A DNA stretch of 64,000 nt from Flavobacterium sp. (GTDB lineage: Bacteria > Bacteroidota > Bacteroidia > Flavobacteriales > Flavobacteriaceae). Position 1 is the first letter of the stretch. Each line of letters starts with the position of its first letter. Below, one piece after another: positions 15,078 to 23,213 of this stretch. The notes beneath the pieces are model-generated. The model searched no databases. It was not told the DNA's origin and was given only the letters and a program-made list of their open reading frames with translations. The stretch covers positions 1,181,033 through 1,245,032 of the forward strand of contig NZ_JAGIAV010000004.1 in assembly GCF_017744675.1 (NCBI RefSeq), written 5' to 3'. A program made the position numbers and the translations under genes.

Positions 15078-15297
15078 GTTTCAAGTTTCACGTTTCAGGT
15101 TTCAAGTTATTGTTGGAGCGGATATTTTTTAACGCAAAGCACGCTAAGTTTTTTTTTTGAGCCAAACTTTAAAAAATGCAAAGTTCGCAAAGCTTTGCGA
15201 ACTTTGCGCGTTTCAGCACAAACAAGAACAAAATCCTAGCGTGCTTTGCGGTAAAACTAAACATCAAGTAAAACAACATGAAACATGAAACATGAAA
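15078..15297. repeat. Nested inverted 7-bp and 9-bp repeat arrays
   Basis: The outer left array is GTTTCAA, GTTTCAC, GTTTCAG, GTTTCAA at 15078-15105; the outer right array is CATGAAA x3 at 15277-15297, both in 7-bp phase and inverted. Inside are AACGCAAAG, CACGCTAAG (15131-15148) opposed by CCTAGCGTG, CTTTGCGGT (15234-15251), both 9-bp phase. At the centre AATGCAAAG, TTCGCAAAG, CTTTGCGAA, CTTTGCGCG (15174-15209) form a palindrome. The whole gap between the two convergent genes is thus one nested inverted repeat. Confidence 0.85.
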
Positions 15298-15314
15298 CAA
15301 AAAAGCAAAAAAAA

Positions 15315-15767
15315 CTATTTCAATATCTGCGAAGCGTGCTCTTTAGTTTTTACGTTTTCGATTACTTCTTCTATAATTCCTTTTTCGTCGATAACAAAAG
15401 TAGTTCTGTGAATTCCATCGTATTCTCTACCCATGAATTTCTTTGGTCCCCAAACTCCAAACGCAGTGATCACCGATTTGTCTTCATCTGCCAATAAAGG
15501 AAAAGGCAATTCGTATTTTTCTTTAAATTTTACTTGCGCTTTTTGACTGTCGGCACTTACTCCAAGAAGCTCATAATTATTGGCTTGAAAACGGTGAAAA
15601 TTATCTCTAAGATCACAAGCTTCGGCTGTACAACCTGGCGTGCTTGCCTTTGGATAAAAGAAAACCACTATTTTTTTTCCAGCGTAATCTGCCAGTTTAT
15701 GTGTTTTTCCGTCTTGGTCTATTCCTGAAAAATTTGGCGCTTTATCTCCTGCTTTTAATGTTGTCAT
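15315..15767 (-). CDS. bcp: Thioredoxin-dependent thiol peroxidase (Bcp/PrxQ)
   Basis: A 150-residue atypical two-cysteine peroxiredoxin that reduces hydroperoxides with thioredoxin in the cytosol. The peroxidatic Cys46 lies in YPKASTPGCTAEACDLRD, with the PrxQ-type resolving Cys51 five residues later. The N-terminal GDKAPNFSGIDQDGK and the mid-protein LLADEDKSVITAFGVWG are family-typical. Length is standard. It stands alone, convergent with the 486-residue gene. Confidence 0.92.
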   Translation of the reverse strand: MTTLKAGDKAPNFSGIDQDGKTHKLADYAGKKIVVFFYPKASTPGCTAEACDLRDNFHRFQANNYELLGVSADSQKAQVKFKEKYELPFPLLADEDKSVITAFGVWGPKKFMGREYDGIHRTTFVIDEKGIIEEVIENVKTKEHASQILK

Positions 15768-15882
15768 ATCTTTTATTTTAAATTGTTGATTTTAGATTTT
15801 AGATTATTACTTTCGATTATTGATCTCAACAAAGATAACTCATAACTCATAATTCATAACTTAAATCCCATAACTTCTTTTC

Positions 15883-16023
15883 GCCCCAGATTGCAGTGAA
15901 AACCCCGGAATTATGATAGTTAACATTTTTTGTATTTAAAAAGCGACCGAAGGAAGCTCTTTTAAATACTTAAAAATGTAACTAGCATAATGAGGAGTTG
16001 AAACGGAAAGCTGGATTAGGCGC
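15883..16023. repeat. Palindromic intergenic element, copy 2
   Basis: Long imperfect palindrome. ATTATGATAGTTAAC (from 15910) pairs with the later CTAGCATAAT region, and GTATTTAAAAAGC pairs with GCTCTTTTAAATAC around the loop GACCGAAGGAA. The outer flanks (GCCCCAGATTGCAGTG ... AAAGCTGGATTAGGCGC) resemble those of the element at 2757-2842 in the opposite orientation (CCTAGCCCTGAT ... GACAGCAGGAAATAGC), although the inner stem differs entirely. The right end lies inside the open frame upstream of nth, which is why I start nth at 16067. Confidence 0.65.
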
Positions 16024-16066
16024 ATCATTAAATTTATACTATTTTTACAGCTTTAAAACTACGAAA

Positions 16067-16729
16067 ATGAATAAAGAAGCTCGCGTACAATTTGTTATCG
16101 ACACCTTAAAAGAACTTTACCCTACTATACCTGTTCCCTTAGATCATAAAGACCCTTATACGCTTCTAATTGCTGTTTTATTGTCTGCACAATGCACCGA
16201 TGTTCGTGTGAACCAGATTACCCCGCTTTTATTTGCAAAGGCTGACAACCCTTACGATATGGTTAAAATGTCGATAGAAGAAATTAAGGAAATTATACGT
16301 CCGTGCGGTTTGTCTCCAATGAAATCGAAAGGAATTCACGGTTTATCTGAAATTTTAATCGAAAAACATAACGGAGAAGTTCCGCAAAGTTTTGAAGCAC
16401 TTGAAGCTTTGCCTGCTGTTGGGCACAAAACAGCAAGTGTGGTAATGTCACAGGCTTTTGGTGTTCCTGCCTTTCCTGTAGACACGCATATTCACCGCCT
16501 GATGCACAGATGGAATTTATCTAACGGAAAAAATGTGGCGCAGACTGAAAAAGATGCTAAAAGATTATTCCCAAGAGAATTATGGAACGATTTGCACTTA
16601 CAAATTATTTGGTATGGTCGAGAATATTCGCCTGCTAGAGGATGGAGTCTCGAAAAAGATATTATCACACGAACGATTGGTAAAAAATCACTTATTGAAG
16701 AGATGGAAAAATCGTTGGTAAAAAAATAA
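16067..16729 (+). CDS. nth: Endonuclease III homologue without Fe-S cluster cysteines
   Basis: A 220-residue base-excision-repair DNA glycosylase/AP lyase. I start at ATG 16067 (MNKEARVQF) because upstream frame is repeat DNA. The HhH motif LEALPAVGHKTASVV carries the catalytic Lys121 and VDTHIHRL carries Asp139, so catalytic residues are intact. The C-terminal C-x6-C-x2-C-x5-C motif that binds [4Fe-4S] in E. coli Nth is absent: the region reads GREYSPARGWSLEKDIITRT with no Cys. Cys43 and Cys80 are elsewhere in the fold. A cluster-free Nth is unusual but plausible as an active enzyme. Confidence 0.9.
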   Translation: MNKEARVQFVIDTLKELYPTIPVPLDHKDPYTLLIAVLLSAQCTDVRVNQITPLLFAKADNPYDMVKMSIEEIKEIIRPCGLSPMKSKGIHGLSEILIEKHNGEVPQSFEALEALPAVGHKTASVVMSQAFGVPAFPVDTHIHRLMHRWNLSNGKNVAQTEKDAKRLFPRELWNDLHLQIIWYGREYSPARGWSLEKDIITRTIGKKSLIEEMEKSLVKK

Positions 16730-16760
16730 AGCACAAAGATCAAAAATCTTTGTGCTTTAT
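16726..16760. terminator. 15-bp hairpin terminator downstream of nth
   Basis: ATAAAGCACAAAGAT (16726-16740) and ATCTTTGTGCTTTAT (16746-16760) are perfect inverse complements around CAAAA. The stem includes the nth stop codon. The T run is weak, so it may act mainly as an mRNA 3' stabiliser. Confidence 0.65.
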
Positions 16761-16766
16761 GTGCCA

Positions 16767-16854
16767 ATTAGAAAATTAGATAATGTGTTTAAAATCTAGA
16801 AATTTTCTAATTTTCTAATTATCTAATTGTCTAATTATCTAATTGTCTAATTCA
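16767..16854. repeat. Inverted 8-bp arrays ATTAGnnn x2 / CTAATnnn x6
   Basis: ATTAG cores at 16767 and 16775 face CTAAT cores at 16807, 16815, 16823, 16831, 16839 and 16847, the longest uninterrupted 8-bp array in the window. It ends one base before the stop codon of the TPR gene. The third base position within the spacer is also nearly constant (CTAATTnT). Confidence 0.9.
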
Positions 16855-16855
16855 T

Positions 16856-17920
16856 TTACATTCCTGCTTTTAAGGCATTATACTCTGCCGTCATGTCAAG
16901 CGATCTATAAACACCTAATAATGTTTTGGTTGCATCTGGATTTTTCGGTTCAATAGTAAGCACTTTTTTCAAATACGGAATCGCGCTTCTTACTATATCA
17001 TCTTTTCTGGCATTAAGTTTATCATACTTCTGCATCTCGGCAGCACTAGTTCCTAATGATGCTATTTCTTCGGCTAAGTCTTTCTTCATTTGCAATTTCA
17101 AATAAGCCAAATTAATATAAGCATCCACATAATTCGGATCTAATTCTAAAACATAATTATAAACAGATTCTGCTTTTGCATAATCCTTTTTTTCAAGATA
17201 AGCATACGCCAAATTGCTGTTTACATCTATCTTTTTTGAAGGCACAGATTCTGTTCTTGGCTTTTCGTAAAAACCTTGCTGTATAGCCGATTCTCTTGCT
17301 TTTGGAGAAATAAAAACATCTTCTTCTTTGGTTTTCTTATTTGTAGCATAATACAAAACCCCTTTTCCTGAATAGTTAATCTTTTTCAAAAGCTCGTAGT
17401 AGGTTACGGCAGAATTGTAATCTTTGGCATTTATAGATGATGCCGCAGCATTGAATAAGTTTAAGGTATCTTTTTTGTCAAACAGATATACTTTATAACT
17501 TTTTTCGGCACTTTCTTTATAATTACCGGCTTTAAAATCGGTCATTGCACCATTTACAAGACTGGCTTTCATGTCTTTTAAAGCCATATTCGCTTTAACT
17601 GTCCACTTAAATTTTCCCGATTCGTTTTCGTATAAAAAGACATCTTGATAAGCTTGAGACGCCAATGTAAAATTATTGGCCGCATCTATGTTTTTGACAG
17701 CCAAGTCTTTTAAAACGTTTCCTTTTAAGAAGTAGTAATCTGACTTGTCTTCATCAGACGCATTTAGAATTAGGTATTCTGTTTTAGTTAAAATTGCCAA
17801 AGCTTCCTGGCTGTTTCCTTTATCAAATAAAGACTGCGCTTCCTTAATTTTTTCTTTTTGGGCAAATGCGCCAATGCTTACCAATAATAAGCATGCCAAC
17901 ACTTTAATATTCTCTTTCAT
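16856..17920 (-). CDS. Exported TPR-repeat protein
   Basis: A 354-residue periplasmic protein: signal peptide MKENIKVLACLLLVSIGAFAQ, then tetratricopeptide-type helices. The clearest repeat is NLAYAYLEKKDYAKAESVYNYVLELDPNYVDAYINLAYLKLQ (about 235-276, quoted in parts); others are less regular. It probably serves as a protein-interaction scaffold; partner unknown. A further TPR-like unit near the end reads SAIPYLKKVLTIEPKNPDATKTLLG. It is a single-gene unit with a long 5' gap. Confidence 0.8.
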   Translation of the reverse strand: MKENIKVLACLLLVSIGAFAQKEKIKEAQSLFDKGNSQEALAILTKTEYLILNASDEDKSDYYFLKGNVLKDLAVKNIDAANNFTLASQAYQDVFLYENESGKFKWTVKANMALKDMKASLVNGAMTDFKAGNYKESAEKSYKVYLFDKKDTLNLFNAAASSINAKDYNSAVTYYELLKKINYSGKGVLYYATNKKTKEEDVFISPKARESAIQQGFYEKPRTESVPSKKIDVNSNLAYAYLEKKDYAKAESVYNYVLELDPNYVDAYINLAYLKLQMKKDLAEEIASLGTSAAEMQKYDKLNARKDDIVRSAIPYLKKVLTIEPKNPDATKTLLGVYRSLDMTAEYNALKAGM

Positions 17921-18464
17921 TTTGCGGTTAAGTTTTGGTGATTAAATGATTTCTTAGTTTGCTTTGAGTACAGTAAAAAGATAATTAAACTGGTTTAAAA
18001 TTTTCTTTATTACCATTTCTATGATCAACTATTGCTGGTCCAAATAGTTTCTCAAAAATCAAATGGGCATCAAACTTAACAAAATAAAGCAGGGTAGTTT
18101 TTCTTCATAAACAATCTGTTTTGGGGTTAAACATTTAATTCTTAATATATTATTTTATAATTCTCAACTCTGACTACTATTTCATACGAATAACACTTCA
18201 CAAAAGCATTTTTAACATATTAAAAATAGTTTTTTAACTAAAATAGAATTAAAAACCAAACAAACATACAATTATCCGTCAAAATATTAAATTTTAACAA
18301 AAGAAGGAAAAAATGCTGTAAAAACCTTATAGTTTTTCTTTCTAAAAAATATAAGCAAAAAAAAGCTCACTATCTATATATAAAAATATACAAACAGTGA
18401 GCTCTTAAACCAAAACGACCATTTGGTTTGTTTCAATAAACATCCGACAGGAGCAGTGGGCTGT
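17921..18464. other. Long AT-rich non-coding gap
   Basis: About 540 bp between the TPR gene and the 47-residue small gene, both on the reverse strand. I see only a terminator hairpin at 18364-18403 and, on the reverse strand, a TAAGTTTG at 18071-18078 that could be a -7 element of the TPR gene. No open frame of interest was found. Confidence 0.5.
18356..18403 (-). terminator. Terminator downstream of the sigma factor / small protein unit
   Basis: AGCTCACT (18364-18371) and AGTGAGCT (18396-18403) form a stem around an AT-rich loop. On the reverse strand the hairpin is followed by a run of T's, suiting termination of the transcript from 19243 through 18465. Confidence 0.65.
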
Positions 18465-18608
18465 TTAGTTAGCTATAATCTCAAAACTTTTATCGTCAAT
18501 CTTAACTACTGTCAAGGCTTTTGAATAATTCAATAAAAAAGAAACAACTTCTTTTTTAGGTTTAAGATTTTTAGAAGCTAATGCTTTTTTTGAGTAAATT
18601 TTCCCCAT
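18465..18608 (-). CDS. 47-residue small protein behind the ECF sigma factor
   Basis: The frame starts at the ATG ending at 18608 and stops at TAA 18465-18467. The protein is MGKIYSKKALASKNLKPKKE followed by a hydrophobic-alternating segment VVSFLLNYSKALTVVKIDDK and ends SFEIIAN. It is strongly basic in the first half and predicted to be mixed alpha/beta in the second. It lies 50 bp after the sigma-factor stop and before a terminator on the same strand, so it is the last gene of that operon. I recall similar small proteins in Flavobacterium but know no function; a regulator of the sigma factor is possible but unproven. Confidence 0.7.
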   Translation of the reverse strand: MGKIYSKKALASKNLKPKKEVVSFLLNYSKALTVVKIDDKSFEIIAN

Positions 18609-18658
18609 ACTATCAGAATGTTTTATACTAATATAACGGGCTTATTACCAAAATAGTA

Positions 18659-19243
18659 TTAGTTGGTTAAAATAATTTGATGTTTATCTATTATTTTTCT
18701 CAAATTCATTAGCGCATAACGCATTCTTCCTAATGCTGTATTGATACTAACGCCTGTAACTTCTGAGATTTCTTTGAAACTCATATCTTGATACATACGC
18801 ATTACCAATACTTCTTTTTGATCTTCTGGAAGCTCTTCTATTAACTTTTTTAAATCGAGTTCTACTTGATCTACAATCATTTTGCCTTCAATTGTCAACG
18901 CATCGTCTGACATGATAGAGAAAATAGAAAACTCTTCTGTTTCTCTGTACATCGGCATTTTCTTTGTCTTGCGAAAATGATCTACAATTAAGTTATGAGA
19001 AATACGCATTACCCAAGGCAAAAATTTACCTTCTTCGTTATAAGAATTGCTTTTTAAAGTTTTAATTACTTTAATAAATGTGTCTTGAAAAATATCATTT
19101 GAAATATCTCTATCAGCGATCTTAGAATATATAAATCCATATATCTTAGACTCGTGCCTTTTTATTAATGTTGCAAGTGCAGCTTCACTACCGTCAACAT
19201 AATTTTTTACTAATAGAGCGTCTGGAGTATGCAGATCAGCCAT
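18659..19243 (-). CDS. RNA polymerase sigma factor, ECF (sigma-70) family
   Basis: A 194-residue sigma factor. Region 2 covers about 20-90, including IYSKIADRDISNDIFQDTFIKVI and the FLPWVMRISHNLIVDHFRK core-binding/-10 part. Region 4 covers about 130-185: LPEDQKEVLVMRMYQDMSFKEI then the recognition helix EVTGVSINTALGRMRYALMNLRK. There is no anti-sigma gene with a membrane segment next to it; instead a 47-residue protein follows. A strong promoter lies at 19348-19380. Regulon unknown. Confidence 0.9.
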   Translation of the reverse strand: MADLHTPDALLVKNYVDGSEAALATLIKRHESKIYGFIYSKIADRDISNDIFQDTFIKVIKTLKSNSYNEEGKFLPWVMRISHNLIVDHFRKTKKMPMYRETEEFSIFSIMSDDALTIEGKMIVDQVELDLKKLIEELPEDQKEVLVMRMYQDMSFKEISEVTGVSINTALGRMRYALMNLRKIIDKHQIILTN

Positions 19244-19347
19244 AATAACTACTTTTTTAGTTTTATTTTTAAAATTTGGAGTATTTTCTAAAAAGTAGTT
19301 TTTTTATATAGGCGTTTCTTTTTTATGGGTTATGTTAATATTGTGAC

Positions 19348-19380
19348 CAAATTTAACAAATTTTAGTTTTAAAAAGCAAA
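19348..19380 (-). promoter_or_regulatory. Flavobacterial promoter of the sigma factor gene
   Basis: On the reverse strand TTTG (19377-19380), a 21-bp spacer and TAAATTTG (19348-19355) match the Bacteroidota promoter consensus. The sigma-factor ATG is about 105 bp downstream. Confidence 0.75.
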
Positions 19381-19745
19381 TAAAATCATTAATTATTACT
19401 AATAAAACTTTTATTAATGTACAATAAACATAAAATTTACGTACAAAGAGCTAAAATTCCGTAAAATCACTCCCTCTTAAATATGTTAAAATTTAAACAT
19501 AAATACCTTACAATTAACAAGATACTGTTTAACTTTGATCTGAAATCTGATTTTAAATTACAATTTTTCCTGAAATAAAACCGTCATAATTCAATATTTT
19601 TTCGTGAGCCAATATCTTTCACGTCATTTTTAATCTTAAAAATAGAGATTTGGAGCTTGAAATGAAGTCCAAAAAAGCAATTTTCAGGAGTAAAATAGTT
19701 AAAATTTGGAACTATTTCCTTAACTAAATCCAATTCAAAATTGAT

Positions 19746-19753
19746 TACTTTTG
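19746..19753 (+). promoter_or_regulatory. -7 element of uvrA (TACTTTTG)
   Basis: TACTTTTG fits TAnnTTTG and lies 17 bp before the ATG at 19771. It overlaps the frame upstream of that ATG and therefore argues against the TTG at 19741 as start. Confidence 0.6.
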
Positions 19754-19770
19754 TAAAAATTGACTTTTTT

Positions 19771-22566
19771 ATGCAAATTGACCTTTCTAAAATAGATCCA
19801 AAATCAAATATTATAATAAAAGGAGCACAGGTACATAACTTGAAAAATGTAGATGTGGTTATTCCGAGAAATAAACTGGTTGTTATTACAGGTCTTTCAG
19901 GATCAGGAAAATCGAGTTTAGCTTTTGATACTTTATATGCCGAAGGACAAAGACGTTATGTAGAAAGCTTATCTTCTTATGCACGTCAGTTTTTGGGCCG
20001 TTTAGACAAACCTAAGGTAGAATATATTAAAGGTATTGCACCTGCCATTGCTATTGAGCAAAAAGTAAATACAACCAATGCCCGTTCGACTGTCGGAACT
20101 TCGACAGAGATTTATGATTATATGAAGCTGCTCTATGCCAGAATCGGGCGCACCTACTCTCCTATTTCTGGACAGGAAGTGAAAAAAAATACCGTTACAG
20201 ATGTTATTTCTGACGTAAAGAGTCTTCCTCTTGAAAGCAGATGGCTGCTTCTGGCTCCAATACATTTGGAAGAAGGGCGACTACTTGAAGACAAACTAAA
20301 AGTGCTTCTGCAGCAAGGTTTTGCACGTATTTTGGTTGATAATGAAATGGTTCGTTTAGACGAATTTTCTGCTTCAGATTTACATCAATTTGACAACAAA
20401 GATATTTTGCTCATCATAGATCGTATCGTTGTAAAAGAGGAAGAAGAATTTTACAATCGTTTGGCAGATGCTGTACAAACTGCTTTTTTTGAAGGAAAAG
20501 GAATTTGCTATCTGCAAGAATTAAATGCCGAGAAGAGGTTTTCTTATTCTAATAATTTTGAGCTTGATGGCATAACTTTTCTAGAGCCAAATGTGCATTT
20601 ATTTAGCTTTAATAATCCGTATGGCGCTTGTCCTGTTTGTGAAGGCTACGGAAATATAATTGGCATTGATGCCGATTTGGTTGTGCCCAATACGTCATTA
20701 TCAGTTTATGAAAGTGCTATTTACCCGTGGCGCGGCGACAGCATGAGCTGGTACAAAGACGAATTGGTAAAACATGCTTACAAATTTGATTTCCCAATTC
20801 ATAAACCTTATTTTCAATTAACTGAAGAACAAAAAGACCTGATTTGGACTGGAAATCAGTATTTTCAAGGGCTGAATGATTTTTTTAGAGAATTAGAAGA
20901 AAAGAATTATAAGATTCAAAACCGTGTAATGCTTTCTCGATACCGTGGCAAAACAAAATGTCATGCTTGTAAAGGCAAACGCTTGCGTGAAGAAGCTTCT
21001 TACGTAAAAATCAACGGAAAAACAGTTTCCGATCTTGTTGATTTGCCAATTAAGCATTTGGTTACTTTCTTTAAAAACATTGAATTAAACCAATACGAAC
21101 AGCAGATTGCGAAACGCTTAATGATTGAAATCAACAATCGTTTATCTTTCTTAAGCGAAGTTGGTTTGGACTATCTTACTTTAAACAGAAATTCTGCTAC
21201 TCTTTCTGGAGGAGAATCACAACGTATTAACTTGGCAACTTCTTTAGGAAGCAGTTTGGTAGGATCGATGTATATTTTGGACGAGCCAAGTATTGGTCTG
21301 CATCCGAAAGATTCTGAAAGACTAATCAAAGTGCTGCTTTCTCTTCGTGATTTGGGCAACACGGTAATTGTCGTGGAGCATGATGAAGACATTATGAAAG
21401 CAGCAGATATGATTATCGACATTGGTCCCGAAGCTGGAACTTTTGGAGGTAAACTAGTTGCACAGGGAACTTATGATGAAATTCTAAAATCAGATTCTTT
21501 AACGGCAAAATATTTAAATGGTGATTTAGAAATTTCTGTTCCAAAGAGAAGACGAAAATTTAAAAATCATATTGACATTATTGGCGCACGCGAGAACAAC
21601 TTAAAAAATATCAATGTTACTTTCCCTTTAGATGTTTTAACAGTGGTAACGGGCGTTTCTGGAAGCGGAAAAAGTACTTTGATTAAGAAGATTTTGTTTC
21701 CGGCTGTTCAGAAAAAACTAGAAAGCGCGGCGGAAAAAGCAGGACAGTTTACTGAAATTTCCGGATCATTTTCGCAGATTAAACATATTGAATACGTAGA
21801 CCAAAATCCGATTGGAAGAAGCTCGAGATCGAATCCTGTTACCTACATCAAAGCATATGATGATATTCGTGATTTGTACGCCAAAGAAAAACTATCCAAA
21901 ATAAGAGGTTATCAGGCCAAACATTTCTCTTTTAATGTTGACGGAGGTCGATGCGAAACTTGCAAAGGAGAAGGCTCGATAAATGTCGAAATGGTCTTTA
22001 TGGCTGATGTTTCTTTACCTTGCGAGACTTGCGGCGGAAAACGCTTTAAAAAAGAAATTTTAGAAGTCACTTTTGACAATCAAAATATCAATGACATTCT
22101 GACTATGACCATTGATGATGCGATTGCTTTTTTCGAAAAAAATAAACAGTCTAAAATCACTCAGAAATTGCAGCCTTTACAAGATGTTGGTTTAGGATAT
22201 GTGCAATTAGGACAATCGTCTTCTACTCTTTCTGGCGGAGAAGCTCAGCGTATTAAATTAGCTTCTTTTCTGGTAAAGGGTGCTACAAAAGACAAAGCGC
22301 TATTTGTTTTCGACGAACCTACAACTGGTCTTCATTTTCATGATATTAAAAAACTTTTAGCTTCTTTTGATGCATTAATAGAAAAAGGACATTCGATAAT
22401 TGTGATCGAACATAATCTTGACCTTATAAAATGCGCTGACTGGATCCTTGATTTAGGTCCTGAAGGCGGAGAAAATGGAGGACATTTATTAGCTTCTGGA
22501 ACTCCTGAAGACATTGTAAAAGTAAAAGAATCTGTAACAGGAGTGTATTTGAAAGATAAATTGTAA
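19771..22566 (+). CDS. uvrA: Excinuclease ABC subunit UvrA
   Basis: A 931-residue damage-recognition ATPase of nucleotide excision repair. The start ATG 19771 (MQIDLSKIDPKSN) is chosen because a -7 promoter element occupies 19746-19753. Two ABC modules are present: Walker A GLSGSGKSS (near residue 40) and GVSGSGKST (near 630), signatures LSGGESQR and LSGGEAQR, Walker B LDEPSIGLH and FDEPTTGLH. Zinc-binding pairs are CPVCEGYG, CHACKGKR and CETCKGEG/CETCGGKR. Length is normal. Alone in its unit and ended by a 16-bp terminator. Many Flavobacteria carry a second uvrA paralogue, so this need not be the only copy. Confidence 0.96.
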   Translation: MQIDLSKIDPKSNIIIKGAQVHNLKNVDVVIPRNKLVVITGLSGSGKSSLAFDTLYAEGQRRYVESLSSYARQFLGRLDKPKVEYIKGIAPAIAIEQKVNTTNARSTVGTSTEIYDYMKLLYARIGRTYSPISGQEVKKNTVTDVISDVKSLPLESRWLLLAPIHLEEGRLLEDKLKVLLQQGFARILVDNEMVRLDEFSASDLHQFDNKDILLIIDRIVVKEEEEFYNRLADAVQTAFFEGKGICYLQELNAEKRFSYSNNFELDGITFLEPNVHLFSFNNPYGACPVCEGYGNIIGIDADLVVPNTSLSVYESAIYPWRGDSMSWYKDELVKHAYKFDFPIHKPYFQLTEEQKDLIWTGNQYFQGLNDFFRELEEKNYKIQNRVMLSRYRGKTKCHACKGKRLREEASYVKINGKTVSDLVDLPIKHLVTFFKNIELNQYEQQIAKRLMIEINNRLSFLSEVGLDYLTLNRNSATLSGGESQRINLATSLGSSLVGSMYILDEPSIGLHPKDSERLIKVLLSLRDLGNTVIVVEHDEDIMKAADMIIDIGPEAGTFGGKLVAQGTYDEILKSDSLTAKYLNGDLEISVPKRRRKFKNHIDIIGARENNLKNINVTFPLDVLTVVTGVSGSGKSTLIKKILFPAVQKKLESAAEKAGQFTEISGSFSQIKHIEYVDQNPIGRSSRSNPVTYIKAYDDIRDLYAKEKLSKIRGYQAKHFSFNVDGGRCETCKGEGSINVEMVFMADVSLPCETCGGKRFKKEILEVTFDNQNINDILTMTIDDAIAFFEKNKQSKITQKLQPLQDVGLGYVQLGQSSSTLSGGEAQRIKLASFLVKGATKDKALFVFDEPTTGLHFHDIKKLLASFDALIEKGHSIIVIEHNLDLIKCADWILDLGPEGGENGGHLLASGTPEDIVKVKESVTGVYLKDKL

Positions 22567-22587
22567 TCTTACTTGTTTTTAAATAAC

Positions 22588-22628
22588 AAAGCCATAAATA
22601 CAATTGATTAGTTTGTATTTATGGCTTT
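22588..22628. terminator. Strong bidirectional terminator
   Basis: AAAGCCATAAATACAA (22588-22603) and TTGTATTTATGGCTTT (22613-22628) form a perfect 16-bp stem with a 9-nt loop between the convergent uvrA and 22649-22948 genes. Confidence 0.85.
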
Positions 22629-22648
22629 ATTTATTTCTCTTTTTAATG

Positions 22649-22948
22649 TTAAGCTACTAGACATCTTTCCTCAAAAGGAACACCGTCTTCGTCAATAGCT
22701 ACTAAAATCTTTTTCTGCTTTGAAGCCTCAAAGGTAAGATACAGCCAAGCAAATGACCATAACCCTAGAGTTAAACAAAAAATCATGAAATTTAAACTGT
22801 GGTTAACCACTTTTCCTCCTTTAGATAAAACTGCAAAAAGCAACTTATCATTTCTCTCTTCCAGCGTAAATCCTTTATGAACTTTGTTTGAGATCATATT
22901 AGAAAATACCTGCATGCTTTGTTCATGGCTCAGATGATTGTCTTTCAT
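22649..22948 (-). CDS. Small membrane protein, function unknown
   Basis: A 99-residue protein with a soluble N-terminal half (MKDNHLSHEQSMQVFSNMIS) and one or two hydrophobic segments at about 48-75 (VVNHSLNFMIFCLTLGLWSF then AWLYLTFEASKQKK), with a short acidic tail DEDGVPFEERC. I do not recognise a family. It is the last reverse-strand gene before the uvrA terminator and probably has its own transcript. Confidence 0.55.
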   Translation of the reverse strand: MKDNHLSHEQSMQVFSNMISNKVHKGFTLEERNDKLLFAVLSKGGKVVNHSLNFMIFCLTLGLWSFAWLYLTFEASKQKKILVAIDEDGVPFEERCLVA

Positions 22949-22987
22949 AATTGTTACTCTACAAATTAATTCTAATTACACTTTCAT

Positions 22988-23098
22988 TTATAATTTCGTA
23001 CAAAAATATAAAACTATAAAAAATAAAAAAATACCTACATCTATTGTTTTTGTTAGAAAAAAAACTGCGTTTTCAATAAACTGCTGATAAGTTTTCAT
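22988..23098 (-). CDS. Possible 36-residue single-helix membrane peptide
   Basis: A short frame starting at the ATG ending at 23098: MKTYQQFIENAVFFLTKTID then VGIFLFFIVLYFCTKL. It has one hydrophobic helix at the C-terminus. It lies in an otherwise empty space between the small membrane gene and mscS. The frame is open further upstream, but only through AT-rich sequence without coding look. Evidence is weak: no clear promoter and no known family. Confidence 0.25.
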   Translation of the reverse strand: MKTYQQFIENAVFFLTKTIDVGIFLFFIVLYFCTKL

Positions 23099-23213
23099 GT
23101 TAAAGTTAATTTTAATTCGATTAATTACAAAATATTCATGTGTTAAAATTCTTATTTTAATACTTAGTTTGCAATTAGCTAACATTTTTAAAACGGTTAA
23201 AATTATATTGCAG

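Larger units (their letters stand above)
19244..19770. other. AT-rich divergent promoter region
   Basis: A 527-bp gap between the divergent sigma-factor and uvrA genes. It holds the sigma promoter (19348-19380) and a uvrA -7 element (19746-19753). The rest is AT-rich with no open frame or repeat that I can support; no LexA-type box was recognised. Confidence 0.5.

Noticed and set aside
19741..19770. TTG start giving a uvrA ten residues longer
   Set aside because: The TACTTTTG promoter element lies inside this stretch; the ATG at 19771 follows at a normal distance.
23099..23213. Longer version of the 36-residue peptide gene
   Set aside because: The upstream part is low-complexity AT-rich sequence reading as unlike protein; only the short form is kept, with low confidence.
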